Origin: Mycolicibacterium iranicum
GTDB taxonomy: Bacteria; Actinomycetota; Actinomycetes; Mycobacteriales; Mycobacteriaceae
Direction: 5' to 3'
Assembly: GCF_002101705.1 (NCBI RefSeq)
Contig: NZ_LQPC01000037.1
Span: 27,185 to 91,184, forward strand
Length of the DNA: 64,000 nt
In this document: piece after piece, positions 43,215 to 51,710 of the stretch
How the letters are laid out: each line of letters opens with the position of its first letter
How positions within the stretch are numbered: the stretch's first letter is position 1
Position numbers and translations under genes: made by a program
Notes under the pieces: generated by a model
Seen by the model: the letters and a program-made list of their open reading frames with translations, nothing else
What the model was told of the DNA's origin: nothing
Databases searched by the model: none

Positions 43215-44380
43215 AGGGTCGCCTCCGTTCCGAGGATCACGGTCGAGGTGGCCGACAGAACACCGCCCGTGCCATGCGCCAGCGCCACGTTCGCATCCGC
43301 GACTTGGCGGTCCTCGCCCTCGCCGCGCAACTGCCGTGTCGCCTCGACCAGCAAGAAGGCGCCGAATGCGCCGGGGTGGGTGTACGCGAGGCCACCGCCG
43401 GTCGTCTGGCCGGGCAGCGCACCACCTGGCGCGAGTGCGCCACTACCGGCGAACGGACCACCCTCACCCTTCTTGCAGAACCCGAGGTCCTCCAGGGCCA
43501 ACAGCACAGTGATGGTGAACGAGTCGTAGAGCTGCACGACGTCGACGTCGTCGGGCGTCAGCCCGGCAATGGCGAAGGCCGCGGGACCCGAAACCGCGCC
43601 CGGTGTGACCGTGAGGTCGGGCATCTGGGAGATCATCGCATGTGATGCGGCGGATGCGGCCCCGAGCACGTAAACCGGAGGTTTCGCCAGCGACTTTGCT
43701 TTCTCAGCGCTGGTCACCACGATCGCCCCGGCCCCGTCGGTGACCAGACAGCATTCGAGCTTGTGCATCGGCTCGGCCAGGAATCCGGAGCTCAGGACAT
43801 CCTCGACAGTGATCGCGTCGCGCAGGTGGGCTCGCGGATTGCGGGTGGCCCACGTTCTGGTGTCGACGGCGATCTGCGCGAGTTGTTTGGGCGTGGTGCC
43901 GAATTGGGCCATGTGCCGGTTGGCCGCCAGCGCGTAGGCGCTGATCGGCAGCATCACCCCGAACGGCGTTTCCCACTCGAGGCGTTCCGGGGTGGCGAAT
44001 ACGCCCAGGCCCTTCTCCCCCCGCTTGCGCGCAGCGCGCGGCGTGGACGCGTACACGATCACGACGGTTTCGGCCTGTCCCGCCGCGATTGCCGCGGCGG
44101 CATGCTCGACGTAGAGCCCGTAGCTCGCGCCGCCGGTCTGTGTGGCATCGGTGAATCGCGGTGCAATGCCGAGGTATTCGGCCAGTTCGACCGAGTGCAT
44201 GAGCGTTCCGCCGGTGCACGTGCACAAACCGTCGACGTCGCGCAGGGTCAGCCCGGCATCGGCGAGTGCCGATCGGATAACGCGAGCCTCCAGCTCACGC
44301 AGCGGGACGTCGATGACCCCATCCGGTGACACCTCGTCGGCAACGCCGACCACGGCCGCCGTCCCTCTCACGCTCGTCAC
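43211..44380 (-). CDS. Thiolase-like (Ltp/SCP-x type) protein
   Basis: 389 residues from GTG 44380 (VTSVRGTAAVVGVADEVSPD), overlapping the acyl-CoA synthetase stop by 4 bp. Thiolase fold with the loop ATQTGGASYGLYVEHAAAAI, where the catalytic Cys is replaced by Gly, and a C-terminal GGGLAYTHPGAFGAFLLVEA with a conserved His. As for the gene at 6.7 kb, loss of the Cys suggests a retro-aldolase or other non-thiolytic role together with DUF35 (inference). It lies between a CoA ligase and a DUF35 gene, consistent with side-chain release from an acyl-CoA. Confidence 0.88.
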   Translation of the reverse strand: MTSVRGTAAVVGVADEVSPDGVIDVPLRELEARVIRSALADAGLTLRDVDGLCTCTGGTLMHSVELAEYLGIAPRFTDATQTGGASYGLYVEHAAAAIAAGQAETVVIVYASTPRAARKRGEKGLGVFATPERLEWETPFGVMLPISAYALAANRHMAQFGTTPKQLAQIAVDTRTWATRNPRAHLRDAITVEDVLSSGFLAEPMHKLECCLVTDGAGAIVVTSAEKAKSLAKPPVYVLGAASAASHAMISQMPDLTVTPGAVSGPAAFAIAGLTPDDVDVVQLYDSFTITVLLALEDLGFCKKGEGGPFAGSGALAPGGALPGQTTGGGLAYTHPGAFGAFLLVEATRQLRGEGEDRQVADANVALAHGTGGVLSATSTVILGTEATL

Positions 44381-45873
44381 GCCCTGACCTCCTCGTCGAA
44401 CAACTCGCGCAGCCCGGGTTGACTGACCTTGAGTGATGGCGTGCGCGGGAGTTCGTCGACCACGATCAGGCGCGCGGGCACCTGGTATCGAGTCACCCGC
44501 TCGCGCAGGAACCCCAGCAGTTCGTCGGCGTCGGCCGAGGCGCCGGCGCTCAGTTCGACCGCCGCCACCGGGACGGCGCCGAGACGATCGTCGGGCAGAC
44601 CGGTGACTCCGGCGTCGCGAACCGCTGGGTGTCGGCGCAGCGCCTCGACGATATCGCCGGGCGTCACTTTGAATCCACCGCGGATGATCACGTCGTCGGT
44701 GCGCCCCTCGACGTAGAGGAACCCGTCGGGGTCGATGCGCCCGAGGTCGGTGGTGCGCACCCATTCACCGCCGCCGGTACGCACCTCGATTCGACCCTGC
44801 TCATCCGGCACGAGCACCCGGCCGTCGTCGAGGGACGCGATACGGACTTCACGTCCGCGCTGAGGTCTGCCGACACTGCCGCGCTTGGACGCCGCCCACT
44901 GTCGATGGAGTTCGAGGTTCCAGCCGGCGACACCGCCCGCGAATTCAGTGGCGCCGTAGGACGGAAGCACTGCGACGCCGAAGCGCCGCTCGAAGGCTTC
45001 CTGGACAGCGACCGGTAGGTGCGCAGTACCCGACGTCACCACCTGGACGCTCGCGAACACGCCAGGATCGACGTCGGCGTCGAGGACCATCGCCAGCGCC
45101 GACGGAACGAGGCTCACCGCCCGCGGCTGGTGTCGCTGGACCAGGTCGATAAAGTCGGCCACTCGGAACCGCTCGAGCAGGGCGATCTTGCGACCCTCGC
45201 AGATGTTCAGCAGCGTGCGGAACAACCCGGACATGTGCACGAGCGGGGAACTCACGATGGCGACGCCCGACCGCAGCCGAGGCGCGCTGTCGCTGGCGGC
45301 CGAGTAGTGCGCACCCGCTGCAGCGACCGTGTTGCCGAAAGCGTCATACGACAGCGGAATTCGCTTCGGCGGCCCGGTGGTCCCACTGGTCAGCATCTCC
45401 ACTGCGATGCCGTCGGGCTCGATTCGAAAGGGACCCGGCCCAGGCACCTCGAAGCCCGGACGCAGCGCGACCGTGGGTGGAGCATGACCCACCACGAGGC
45501 CCAGCGCACCCACCGCTGCATCGGTGAACCCCGTTCGCTTCCAATCGGCCTCCAGAGCCACGACGGCAGCGAGGTTGAGATCGGCGACGTCGGCTGCCAG
45601 ACCCGTGTCCCCGTGCGAGGCGTTGATCGTCACGACCGTCGCACCTGCAAGCAGTACCCCGATCAGTGCGCCCACCATGGCCGGCTGATTGCGCAGCACC
45701 AGACCGATAGGCGCACCAGGGCCCAAACCGGCCGCGGCGAGCCGCTGTTCGACGCCGGTGGCGATCGTGTTCAACGCCGCCCAGTCCGTCCAGACGCCGT
45801 CGGATTCGATGGCGGGGGCCGCCGGATCGAGCGAGAGGACGGTTCGGAGGCGTTCGGCGAGTTGGTCGCTCAA
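44377..45873 (-). CDS. Acyl-CoA synthetase (AMP-forming)
   Basis: 498 residues from TTG 45873, overlapping the LLM stop by 4 bp (TTGA). ANL superfamily: P-loop MLTSGTTGPPKRIPLS, YGATEFAGGVAGWN, adenylate motif TTDLGRIDPDGFLYVEGRTD, hinge DVIIRGGFKVTPGDI, and the catalytic Lys in PRTPSLKVSQPGLREL. It activates a carboxylic acid with ATP and CoA. By its operon it should feed the thiolase-like/DUF35 pair downstream. The substrate acid is unknown. Confidence 0.92.
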   Translation of the reverse strand: MSDQLAERLRTVLSLDPAAPAIESDGVWTDWAALNTIATGVEQRLAAAGLGPGAPIGLVLRNQPAMVGALIGVLLAGATVVTINASHGDTGLAADVADLNLAAVVALEADWKRTGFTDAAVGALGLVVGHAPPTVALRPGFEVPGPGPFRIEPDGIAVEMLTSGTTGPPKRIPLSYDAFGNTVAAAGAHYSAASDSAPRLRSGVAIVSSPLVHMSGLFRTLLNICEGRKIALLERFRVADFIDLVQRHQPRAVSLVPSALAMVLDADVDPGVFASVQVVTSGTAHLPVAVQEAFERRFGVAVLPSYGATEFAGGVAGWNLELHRQWAASKRGSVGRPQRGREVRIASLDDGRVLVPDEQGRIEVRTGGGEWVRTTDLGRIDPDGFLYVEGRTDDVIIRGGFKVTPGDIVEALRRHPAVRDAGVTGLPDDRLGAVPVAAVELSAGASADADELLGFLRERVTRYQVPARLIVVDELPRTPSLKVSQPGLRELFDEEVRA

Positions 45874-46943
45874 GCCGGTGCTGCCACGAGTCCGGCCGCC
45901 GCCGGGATCACTTCTTGGGAGAAGAGCTTCATCGACTCGTACACCTTGGTCCGGTCCATCGCGCCGCCGCGCGACATGCGCAGCATGATGTTGCGCCACC
46001 CCATGTCGATGACCGTCTGCATCTTGCCGATGATGCGGTCCGGGTCCCCCATCAGTGTCAGGTGGGAGTTGAGTACCTGCTCGTAGCTCTGCTTGTCGTG
46101 CTTTTCGAACCAGTCGGAGTAGGCCTTGTAATCCGCGGGGATCTCGGCGCCGCGCTCGAACGGGTTCGAGTACGCGCGATGCCGCTCGATGGACAGCTCT
46201 ACGCTTTCACGCGGATACGTGCGAGCGAACGCGTCGTCGGTGTGGCAGAACGCATTCAACAGCGCCCACACGTTCTCGGTGGCCGCGTCGAGCCCCTTCT
46301 TGGCCTGCGTCTCCAGATAGATGTCGAGGGCGCCCTGCAGGTCGGGGTCGACCGTGTACGGATTGCCGATGATGGCACCGAACCCCTTGTCTGCCAACCA
46401 TTCGAAGCTTGACGGCGTCTTCATCACCGTGCCCCACACCGGAACCGGTTGCTGCACCGGCCGCGGGTAGATCGTGACGTCCTCGATCTGGAAGTACTTG
46501 CCCTGGTAACTCACGTTCTCCTGGGTGAGGAGCAGGTTCACGATCTCCAGGCACTCCTGGTAGCGACCCGTCGCCTCGTCCATCGGGATGCCAAAGCCCT
46601 TGAACTCGTGTGCCTGATACCCGCGACCGAACCCGGCGTCGAAGCGACCGCCCGACAAGACATCCACCATGGCAATACGTTCCGCGAGCTGGATCGGGTC
46701 GTGGAACGGGCTGACCATGCACGCCGTGCCGATGCGGATGCGCTCGGTCTGCGCCGCGATGGCAGCGGCGACCAGAGGCAGATCGGCCAGCATGCCGTAC
46801 GGCGAGAAGTGGTGCTCGGCGAGCCACACCTCGTCATAGCCCAGTTCCTCAGCCCAGCGCGCCTCCTCGAGCACGTTGGCGAACACCTCTTGGTCGGTCA
46901 GGTGGTTGGGCTTGTCGCCGAGGATGAAGACACCGAACTTCAT
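45870..46943 (-). CDS. LLM-class flavin-dependent oxidoreductase (luciferase-like)
   Basis: 357 residues from ATG 46943, with GGAG about 8 bp upstream. Bacterial luciferase-like barrel: MKFGVFILGDKPNHLTDQEV, YDEVWLAEHHFSPYG, MVSPFHDPIQLAERIAMVDV, LSGGRFDAGFGRGYQAHEF, PRPVQQPVPVWGTVMKTPSS. The length and AEHHFSPYG pattern fit FMN monooxygenases using reduced flavin, distinct from the F420-type LLM protein at 31.6 kb. First gene of the LLM to SnoaL operon. A Baeyer-Villiger or aldehyde-type oxygenation before CoA activation is plausible (inference). Confidence 0.92.
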   Translation of the reverse strand: MKFGVFILGDKPNHLTDQEVFANVLEEARWAEELGYDEVWLAEHHFSPYGMLADLPLVAAAIAAQTERIRIGTACMVSPFHDPIQLAERIAMVDVLSGGRFDAGFGRGYQAHEFKGFGIPMDEATGRYQECLEIVNLLLTQENVSYQGKYFQIEDVTIYPRPVQQPVPVWGTVMKTPSSFEWLADKGFGAIIGNPYTVDPDLQGALDIYLETQAKKGLDAATENVWALLNAFCHTDDAFARTYPRESVELSIERHRAYSNPFERGAEIPADYKAYSDWFEKHDKQSYEQVLNSHLTLMGDPDRIIGKMQTVIDMGWRNIMLRMSRGGAMDRTKVYESMKLFSQEVIPAAAGLVAAPA

Positions 46944-46995
46944 GTCGATCGCTCCTAGAAACTAGTTGCAGTTACTGCGACTATATTGCACGATC

Positions 46996-47018
46996 GAACA
47001 TATATCGTCAATCCGTTC
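46996..47018 (+). promoter_or_regulatory. Operator site I, between LLM operon and MaoC-TetR-SDR operon
   Basis: GAACA, centre TATATCGTCAATC, CGTTC on the plus strand. ATATCGTC is shared with site D. It lies upstream of the operon that encodes a TetR regulator, so that regulator may control itself. Confidence 0.66.
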
Positions 47019-47042
47019 AATACGAGGACTTGGGAGGTTGCG

Positions 47043-47867
47043 TTGACTCTGACCGCGCACGCCGTGGGCACCACGCTCGATCCGACGACATTCGCGTGGA
47101 CGGAGACCGACGTCATCCTCTACGCCCTGGGTGTGGGCGCTCGCCCGCCCGCCGAACTCCGACTGCTGGACGAGGCAGGCGGGCCTGCCGTGCTCCCCAC
47201 CTTCGCGCTTCTCGCCAACTGGTGGGCGGTGAAAGACCTGCGTGCGGTGCTGAGCCTCGGGTCGTATCCGATCGTGCACGGCGGACAGTCGGTCACCGTG
47301 TCCCGCCCGCTTCGGCCGCGCGGCGAGGTCGCGGTCACCGGGGAGGTGACCGCGGTGTGGGATAAAGGCAAGCACGCCTCGATCGAGGTGACGACGCGGG
47401 GTTCCGACGACGATGGTGAGCTGTTCGTCGCCGTCGGGCAGACGATGGTGCTGGGCGGAGGCGGCTTCGGTGGCGACCGCGGGCCCGCCACGCCGGAGGA
47501 TCCCAACGGGGTCGCCGACGTCGTCGTCGATGACGAGGTGCGGCCCGAACAAGCGGCGATCTACCGCCTCAGCGGTGATCGCAACCCGCTGCACATCAAC
47601 CCGGCCGCGGCACGCAAGGCCGGCTTCGACGACGTGTTCCTCCACGGCCTGTGCACGTTCGGCTTCGCCGCCCGCGCGCTGGTGAACGGCGTCGGAGGGG
47701 GCGATCCCGACGCGCTGGGCTCGATCAGCTGCCGCTTCGCGAAACCCGTCACTCTGGGGAAACCGCTGCGTACGGAAATATGGCGCGAGGGAGAACGAGT
47801 GCGATTCCGCACCAGCCAGGGCCCCGTCGTCGCACTGTCGGCGGGCACCGCGACGCTGCGAGGATGA
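47043..47867 (+). CDS. MaoC-type enoyl-CoA hydratase 2, double hot-dog
   Basis: 274 residues from TTG 47043, chosen because GGGAGG at 47031-47036 sits 6 bp upstream. The longer frame reaches back through operator I. N-terminal hot-dog domain: TFAWTETDVILYALGVGARP and HGGQSVTVSRPLRPRGEVAV. C-terminal catalytic domain: YRLSGDRNPLHINPAAARKA with the Asp/Asn/His hydratase-2 motif and FLHGLCTFGFAARALV. It hydrates trans-2-enoyl-CoA to (R)-3-hydroxyacyl-CoA, like the hydratase part of peroxisomal MFE-2. First gene of a MaoC-TetR-SDR operon. Confidence 0.92.
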   Translation: MTLTAHAVGTTLDPTTFAWTETDVILYALGVGARPPAELRLLDEAGGPAVLPTFALLANWWAVKDLRAVLSLGSYPIVHGGQSVTVSRPLRPRGEVAVTGEVTAVWDKGKHASIEVTTRGSDDDGELFVAVGQTMVLGGGGFGGDRGPATPEDPNGVADVVVDDEVRPEQAAIYRLSGDRNPLHINPAAARKAGFDDVFLHGLCTFGFAARALVNGVGGGDPDALGSISCRFAKPVTLGKPLRTEIWREGERVRFRTSQGPVVALSAGTATLRG

Positions 47868-48496
47868 TCCCCGTGGACCAGCGCAGAGCACGAGGCCAAC
47901 GCAATCGGCAGGCCCTGATAGCCGCGGCCATCGAGCTGTTCGACGGCAACGGCTACGAAGCCACCACCGTGGAGCAGATCTCCGCGCTCGCCGGGGTCGC
48001 GCCGCGGACGTTCTTCCATCACTTCGCGGCGAAGGAAGACATCTTGTTCGACGGATACGCCGAGCGCCTCGACGAGGCCACGCGCCGATTTCGCGCGTCG
48101 ACGTCGAGTTCCCTGTGGCGAGCGTTGGCTGACGCCTCGGCCGCGGTGGCGGAAGCGATCAGCACACAGCCCGAGATGTTCCTGGTGCGGGCACAGCTCT
48201 ACTCCCGCCATCCCGCGCTACGCGCCACCCGCCTTCGCATCAACGACGACTGGATCGACCAGATGACGAACGAGGTGGCCCTCCGTCTCGGGGCCGACCC
48301 GGACACCGACCTCCGACCGCGACTCGCGGTCAGCGTCGTCAACGGCGCCAACCGCGCCGCAATCGACACCTGGGTGGCAACCAACGGCAGCGGTGATCTT
48401 GTCGCGTCGATGGCGCAGGCGATCGACCTCCTCCGCCCGTCGATCACCAGGATCGAGCGTCTCATCCGCGCCGAAAGGGACCGCCGTGTCGGATGA
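47864..48496 (+). CDS. TetR-family transcriptional regulator
   Basis: 210 residues, ATGA overlap with the MaoC gene; GTG 47873 is an alternative start. N-terminal HTH: RRARGQRNRQALIAAAIELF, YEATTVEQISALAGVAPRTF with recognition helix ending FFHHFAAKEDIL, typical TetR_N. The C-terminal ligand domain is helical (residues about 80-205) with no recognised signature. TetR repressors bind palindromic operators and let go on ligand binding, often an acyl-CoA in mycobacteria. It is co-transcribed from a gap containing operator I, which makes it the better candidate for the cluster-wide 23-bp motif (inference). Confidence 0.93.
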   Translation: MIPVDQRRARGQRNRQALIAAAIELFDGNGYEATTVEQISALAGVAPRTFFHHFAAKEDILFDGYAERLDEATRRFRASTSSSLWRALADASAAVAEAISTQPEMFLVRAQLYSRHPALRATRLRINDDWIDQMTNEVALRLGADPDTDLRPRLAVSVVNGANRAAIDTWVATNGSGDLVASMAQAIDLLRPSITRIERLIRAERDRRVG

Positions 48497-49232
48497 GCGC
48501 AACCTCGCCGTCGTGACCGGCGGCGCGCGGGGCATCGGTGAGGCCATCGTCGCCGAACTCGTCGCGGCGAACTACCGCGTCGCCGTCGTCGACGTGAATG
48601 CCAAGGCCATCGCGCGAACGCGCGACACCGACTTCGCGCGCGCTGGCTCCGTAGTGCCGGTCGAGTTGTCGATCACCGACCGCGCCGCAGTGGAGAACGA
48701 GCTCTCACGACTGGCCGGCGAGTTCGGACCGATCAGCGCATTGGTCAACAACGCCGGAATGACACTGCCCGCAACATTTCTCGACCAGAAAGATGATGAC
48801 TGGGACCGCATCGTGGCGGTCAACCTCACCGGCACATTCATCATGGCCCAGGTCGCGGCCCGCCAGATGGTCGACGCAGGCAGTGGAGCGATAGTGAACA
48901 TCAGCTCGGTGTCCGCACACGGCGTGCGGACCGGCCCGCCCGCATATGCCGCGGCGAAGGCCGGTGTCGAAGGCCTCAGCCGCCTGATGGCTGTTCAGCT
49001 CGGGCCCCTCGGCGTGCGGGTGAACACCGTGGTGGTGGGTACGACCGCGACACCGTGGCTGCTGTCAAAGAAGTCCGAAGCCGAACTCAACACCATGCGC
49101 GAGTCCACCTTGACCGGGGCGATCGGCGATCCCGACGACATCGCCAAGACCGTCGCGTTCCTGTGCTCGGATGCGGCCAAACACGTCACCGGGCAGCTGA
49201 TCTCGGTCTCGGGCGGGCAATGGATGCCATGA
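48486..49232 (+). CDS. SDR, FabG-like 3-oxoacyl reductase/3-hydroxyacyl dehydrogenase
   Basis: 248 residues from GTG 48486, overlapping the TetR end by 11 bp, with GAAAGGGA upstream. Landmarks: LAVVTGGARGIGEAIVAELV, VAVVDVNAKAIA, LVNNAGMTLPATFL, NISSVSAHGVRTGPPAYAAAK (Ser/Tyr/Lys), VTGQLISVSGGQWMP. With an (R)-specific MaoC hydratase in the same operon, oxidation of (R)-3-hydroxyacyl-CoA is the natural reading (inference). Confidence 0.92.
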   Translation: MSDERNLAVVTGGARGIGEAIVAELVAANYRVAVVDVNAKAIARTRDTDFARAGSVVPVELSITDRAAVENELSRLAGEFGPISALVNNAGMTLPATFLDQKDDDWDRIVAVNLTGTFIMAQVAARQMVDAGSGAIVNISSVSAHGVRTGPPAYAAAKAGVEGLSRLMAVQLGPLGVRVNTVVVGTTATPWLLSKKSEAELNTMRESTLTGAIGDPDDIAKTVAFLCSDAAKHVTGQLISVSGGQWMP

Positions 49233-49252
49233 CCGGACCTCACAGTACGATG

Positions 49253-49275
49253 AAACACTTCCTGATAATGTGTTC
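49253..49275 (+). promoter_or_regulatory. Operator site J, upstream of crotonase-FadD-SnoaL-FadE operon
   Basis: AAACA, centre CTTCCTGATAATG, TGTTC. TAATGTG within it could be the -10 box. It lies in the only intergenic gap between two same-strand operons, marking a fresh transcription unit. Confidence 0.62.
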
Positions 49276-49302
49276 AACGCGCAGTCGAGGAAGGGTTTCG
49301 GA

Positions 49303-50070
49303 GTGGAACTAGAACGGATTCTGTTCGACGTCAGTGACCACGTCGCCACAATCACCATCAACCGGCCCGAGCGGCTCAACGCCACCGACGACCTCACCCG
49401 AAGCGAGTTGGGCTGGGCATGGGGTCAGGTCCGCGACGACCCCGAGATTCGTGTAGCCATCATCACCGGGGCCGGGGACCGCGCGTTCAGCGCCGGACAG
49501 GATATCCGGGCCACCGCGGCAAGCGGCATCCGCAACAAGGTGCCGGGCTCGCGACTGCACCACAACGTCTGGAAGCCCGTCATCTGCGCACTCAACGGCA
49601 TGGTGGTCGGCGGCGGACTGCACCAGGTCGCCGACTCCGACCTGATCATCGCGGCCGACCACGCGGAGTTGATCGACACACATCTCAAGGTGGGCAACGT
49701 TTTCGCCCTGGAACCGGCGGTGCTGCTACGCCGCATGCCAATTTCGATGGTGATGCAGTTGGCGCTGATGACCAAGGAGGGCAGGATCAGCGCCCAACGC
49801 GGATACGAGATCGGGCTCATCAACGAGGTCGTGCCTGGCGATCGGCTGCAGGCCCGCGCCCGCGAGATCGCACTCACTATCGCGACGCTGTCGCCGGCGA
49901 CGACGCAAGCATCCATCAAGGCGATGTGGACGAGCCTGGACGTCGGTCTGCACGCAGCCAACGACGTCGCCTACCGCTACGTGCTGCAGCACCAGATGAC
50001 TCATCCCGACTACCGCGAGGGAATGGTCGCGTTCGCCGAGAAACGCGAACCGCAGTGGGTCATCGAATGA
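49303..50070 (+). CDS. Enoyl-CoA hydratase/isomerase (crotonase)
   Basis: 255 residues from GTG 49303 (VELERILFDVSDHVATITIN), with GAGGAAGGG 7-8 bp upstream; the longer frame begins inside operator J. Landmarks: INRPERLNATDDLTRSELGW, AFSAGQDIRATAASG, CALNGMVVGGGLHQVADSDL, HLKVGNVFALEPAVLLRRMP and AFAEKREPQWVIE. The catalytic-loop Glu positions read GNVFALEP, not the usual P-E or PDGG pattern. First gene of the operon with acyl-CoA synthetase, SnoaL and acyl-CoA dehydrogenase. Confidence 0.9.
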   Translation: MELERILFDVSDHVATITINRPERLNATDDLTRSELGWAWGQVRDDPEIRVAIITGAGDRAFSAGQDIRATAASGIRNKVPGSRLHHNVWKPVICALNGMVVGGGLHQVADSDLIIAADHAELIDTHLKVGNVFALEPAVLLRRMPISMVMQLALMTKEGRISAQRGYEIGLINEVVPGDRLQARAREIALTIATLSPATTQASIKAMWTSLDVGLHAANDVAYRYVLQHQMTHPDYREGMVAFAEKREPQWVIE

Positions 50071-51710
50071 CGTCTTCGGTGGGCTCGGCTGCACGCACGT
50101 TCGAATACGGGCCGCTTCCCTACGAACCGACCATGCCCGCCGTGCTCGCGTCGGTGGTTGCCGAGCACGGCCGCTCGGATCTCGTCGTCACATGTCTCGA
50201 CGACGGCTCCGTCGAGCGGATCACCTACGCCCAAGCCGATGCCGACTCCGCGGCCATGTCGGCGCGGCTGATCAACGCCGGAATCACAAAGGGGCTCAGG
50301 GTCGGCATCCTCGCCCCGAACGGTCCCGAATTCGTCGTCGCGTTCCTCGCCGTCACCAGAATCGGCGCAGTTGCGTTACCGCTCAACACCTTTCTGCAGC
50401 CAGCCGAACTGGCGTGGGTGCTCCGCGACGCGGACGTGCACACCGTGCTGTCGGTGCAGTCGATCCTCGGCAAGGACATGCTCTCTCGCTTGACCGCTGC
50501 CGCCGACGGGATGGATGTGCCACTGCGGTCCGGAGCGCTCCCCCAGCTGCGCAACGTGCTGCCGCTCGGACCCGTCACTGCGGAATGGCCCGTCGAGTGG
50601 CCCGAGCCGGCCACTCCAGAATTTCTCGCTGCGTGCGAGCAGACCGTGCGCCCCACCGATGACCTGCTGGTCATCTACACCTCAGGAAGCACGTCGCACC
50701 CCAAGGGCATCGTGCACACCCACGGCACCGCCATCACCCACTCTCGCTTCATCGCCGGAGAACACGGCTGGAACGCCGACGACAACATCTACGTGCCCAT
50801 GGTGTTCTTTTGGGTAGCGGGCCTGGTGTTCGGCTTCCTTGGCCCCCTGCAACACGGCGCAACGGTTTTGACCGAGCACAAGTTCGAGGCCGGCCACACC
50901 CTTCGTCTACTAGAGCGTGAGAGAGCCACCTACACAACGGGTTTCCCGCACGTGGGACCCGCGCTTGTCAACCATCCGGACTTCGCGACGACAGATCTGT
51001 CCCGACTTCGGGAGGGCTATCAGCAAGTGCTGCTCAGCCCCGAACGACGCACACCCGATCCGTCATTGCGCGTCGCCCAACTCGGGATGACGGAGACATG
51101 CAGCAGCCATACCTGGTGGCCACCCCACGAGGAGGTGCCCGAAGCCAAGCGCGGCTCTCTCGGCGTATCCGCACCCGGCTACGAGCACAAGATCGTCAAC
51201 GACGAAGGCGTCGAGGTACCCAACGGCGTGACGGGCGAGATCTGCGTCCGCGGAACGGCGTTGCTGCGCGGCATGATCGGCAAACATTGGTACGAGGTCG
51301 TCGACCGGGACGGGTGGCTTCACACCAAGGACGCCGGCTACCGCGACGACGACGGCCACCTGTACTTCGCTGGCCGTACCGACGAGATGATCAAGACGTC
51401 GGGCACCAACGTCGCCCCGATGGAGGTGGAAGCCGCCCTGCGGCATCTGCCCGAGGTTCGGGTCGCGTACGTCGTCGGCGTTCCCGACACCGAGCGCGGC
51501 GCCATCGTCAGTGCCGCGGTGGTGCTCAATGACGGCCACCACGCCACAGCAGATTCCCTTGTGGCCGCGTGCCGTGCGCGTCTCGCCGCGTACAAGGTGC
51601 CCAAGAGGTGGGCCATCCTCGCCGACGCGGAAGGGCTGCCCTACACCACCACCGACAAGATCGACAAACGCAGGCTGGCGGTCCTGATGGCAGAGGGCGC
51701 GCTGGGGTGA
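50067..51710 (+). CDS. Acyl-CoA synthetase (AMP-forming), FadD-type
   Basis: 547 residues, ATGA overlap. ANL superfamily: P-loop LLVIYTSGSTSHPKGIVHTH, FFWVAGLVFGFLGPLQHGAT, LGMTETCSSHTWWPP, LHTKDAGYRDDDGHLYFAGR, MIKTSGTNVAPMEVEAAL and the catalytic Lys in TTTDKIDKRRLAV. It forms an acyl-AMP and then acyl-CoA. It sits between a crotonase and a SnoaL gene in a tight operon, so it probably activates an acid in the pathway. The substrate pocket cannot be assigned by eye. Confidence 0.93.
   Translation: MTSSVGSAARTFEYGPLPYEPTMPAVLASVVAEHGRSDLVVTCLDDGSVERITYAQADADSAAMSARLINAGITKGLRVGILAPNGPEFVVAFLAVTRIGAVALPLNTFLQPAELAWVLRDADVHTVLSVQSILGKDMLSRLTAAADGMDVPLRSGALPQLRNVLPLGPVTAEWPVEWPEPATPEFLAACEQTVRPTDDLLVIYTSGSTSHPKGIVHTHGTAITHSRFIAGEHGWNADDNIYVPMVFFWVAGLVFGFLGPLQHGATVLTEHKFEAGHTLRLLERERATYTTGFPHVGPALVNHPDFATTDLSRLREGYQQVLLSPERRTPDPSLRVAQLGMTETCSSHTWWPPHEEVPEAKRGSLGVSAPGYEHKIVNDEGVEVPNGVTGEICVRGTALLRGMIGKHWYEVVDRDGWLHTKDAGYRDDDGHLYFAGRTDEMIKTSGTNVAPMEVEAALRHLPEVRVAYVVGVPDTERGAIVSAAVVLNDGHHATADSLVAACRARLAAYKVPKRWAILADAEGLPYTTTDKIDKRRLAVLMAEGALG

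Noticed and set aside
49303..49326. Sequence resembling operator H (TAGAACG.ATTCTGTTC) at the start of the crotonase gene
   Set aside because: It lacks the right-hand arm at 13-bp spacing and is explained by codons for ELERILFDV; a true site (J) lies upstream.
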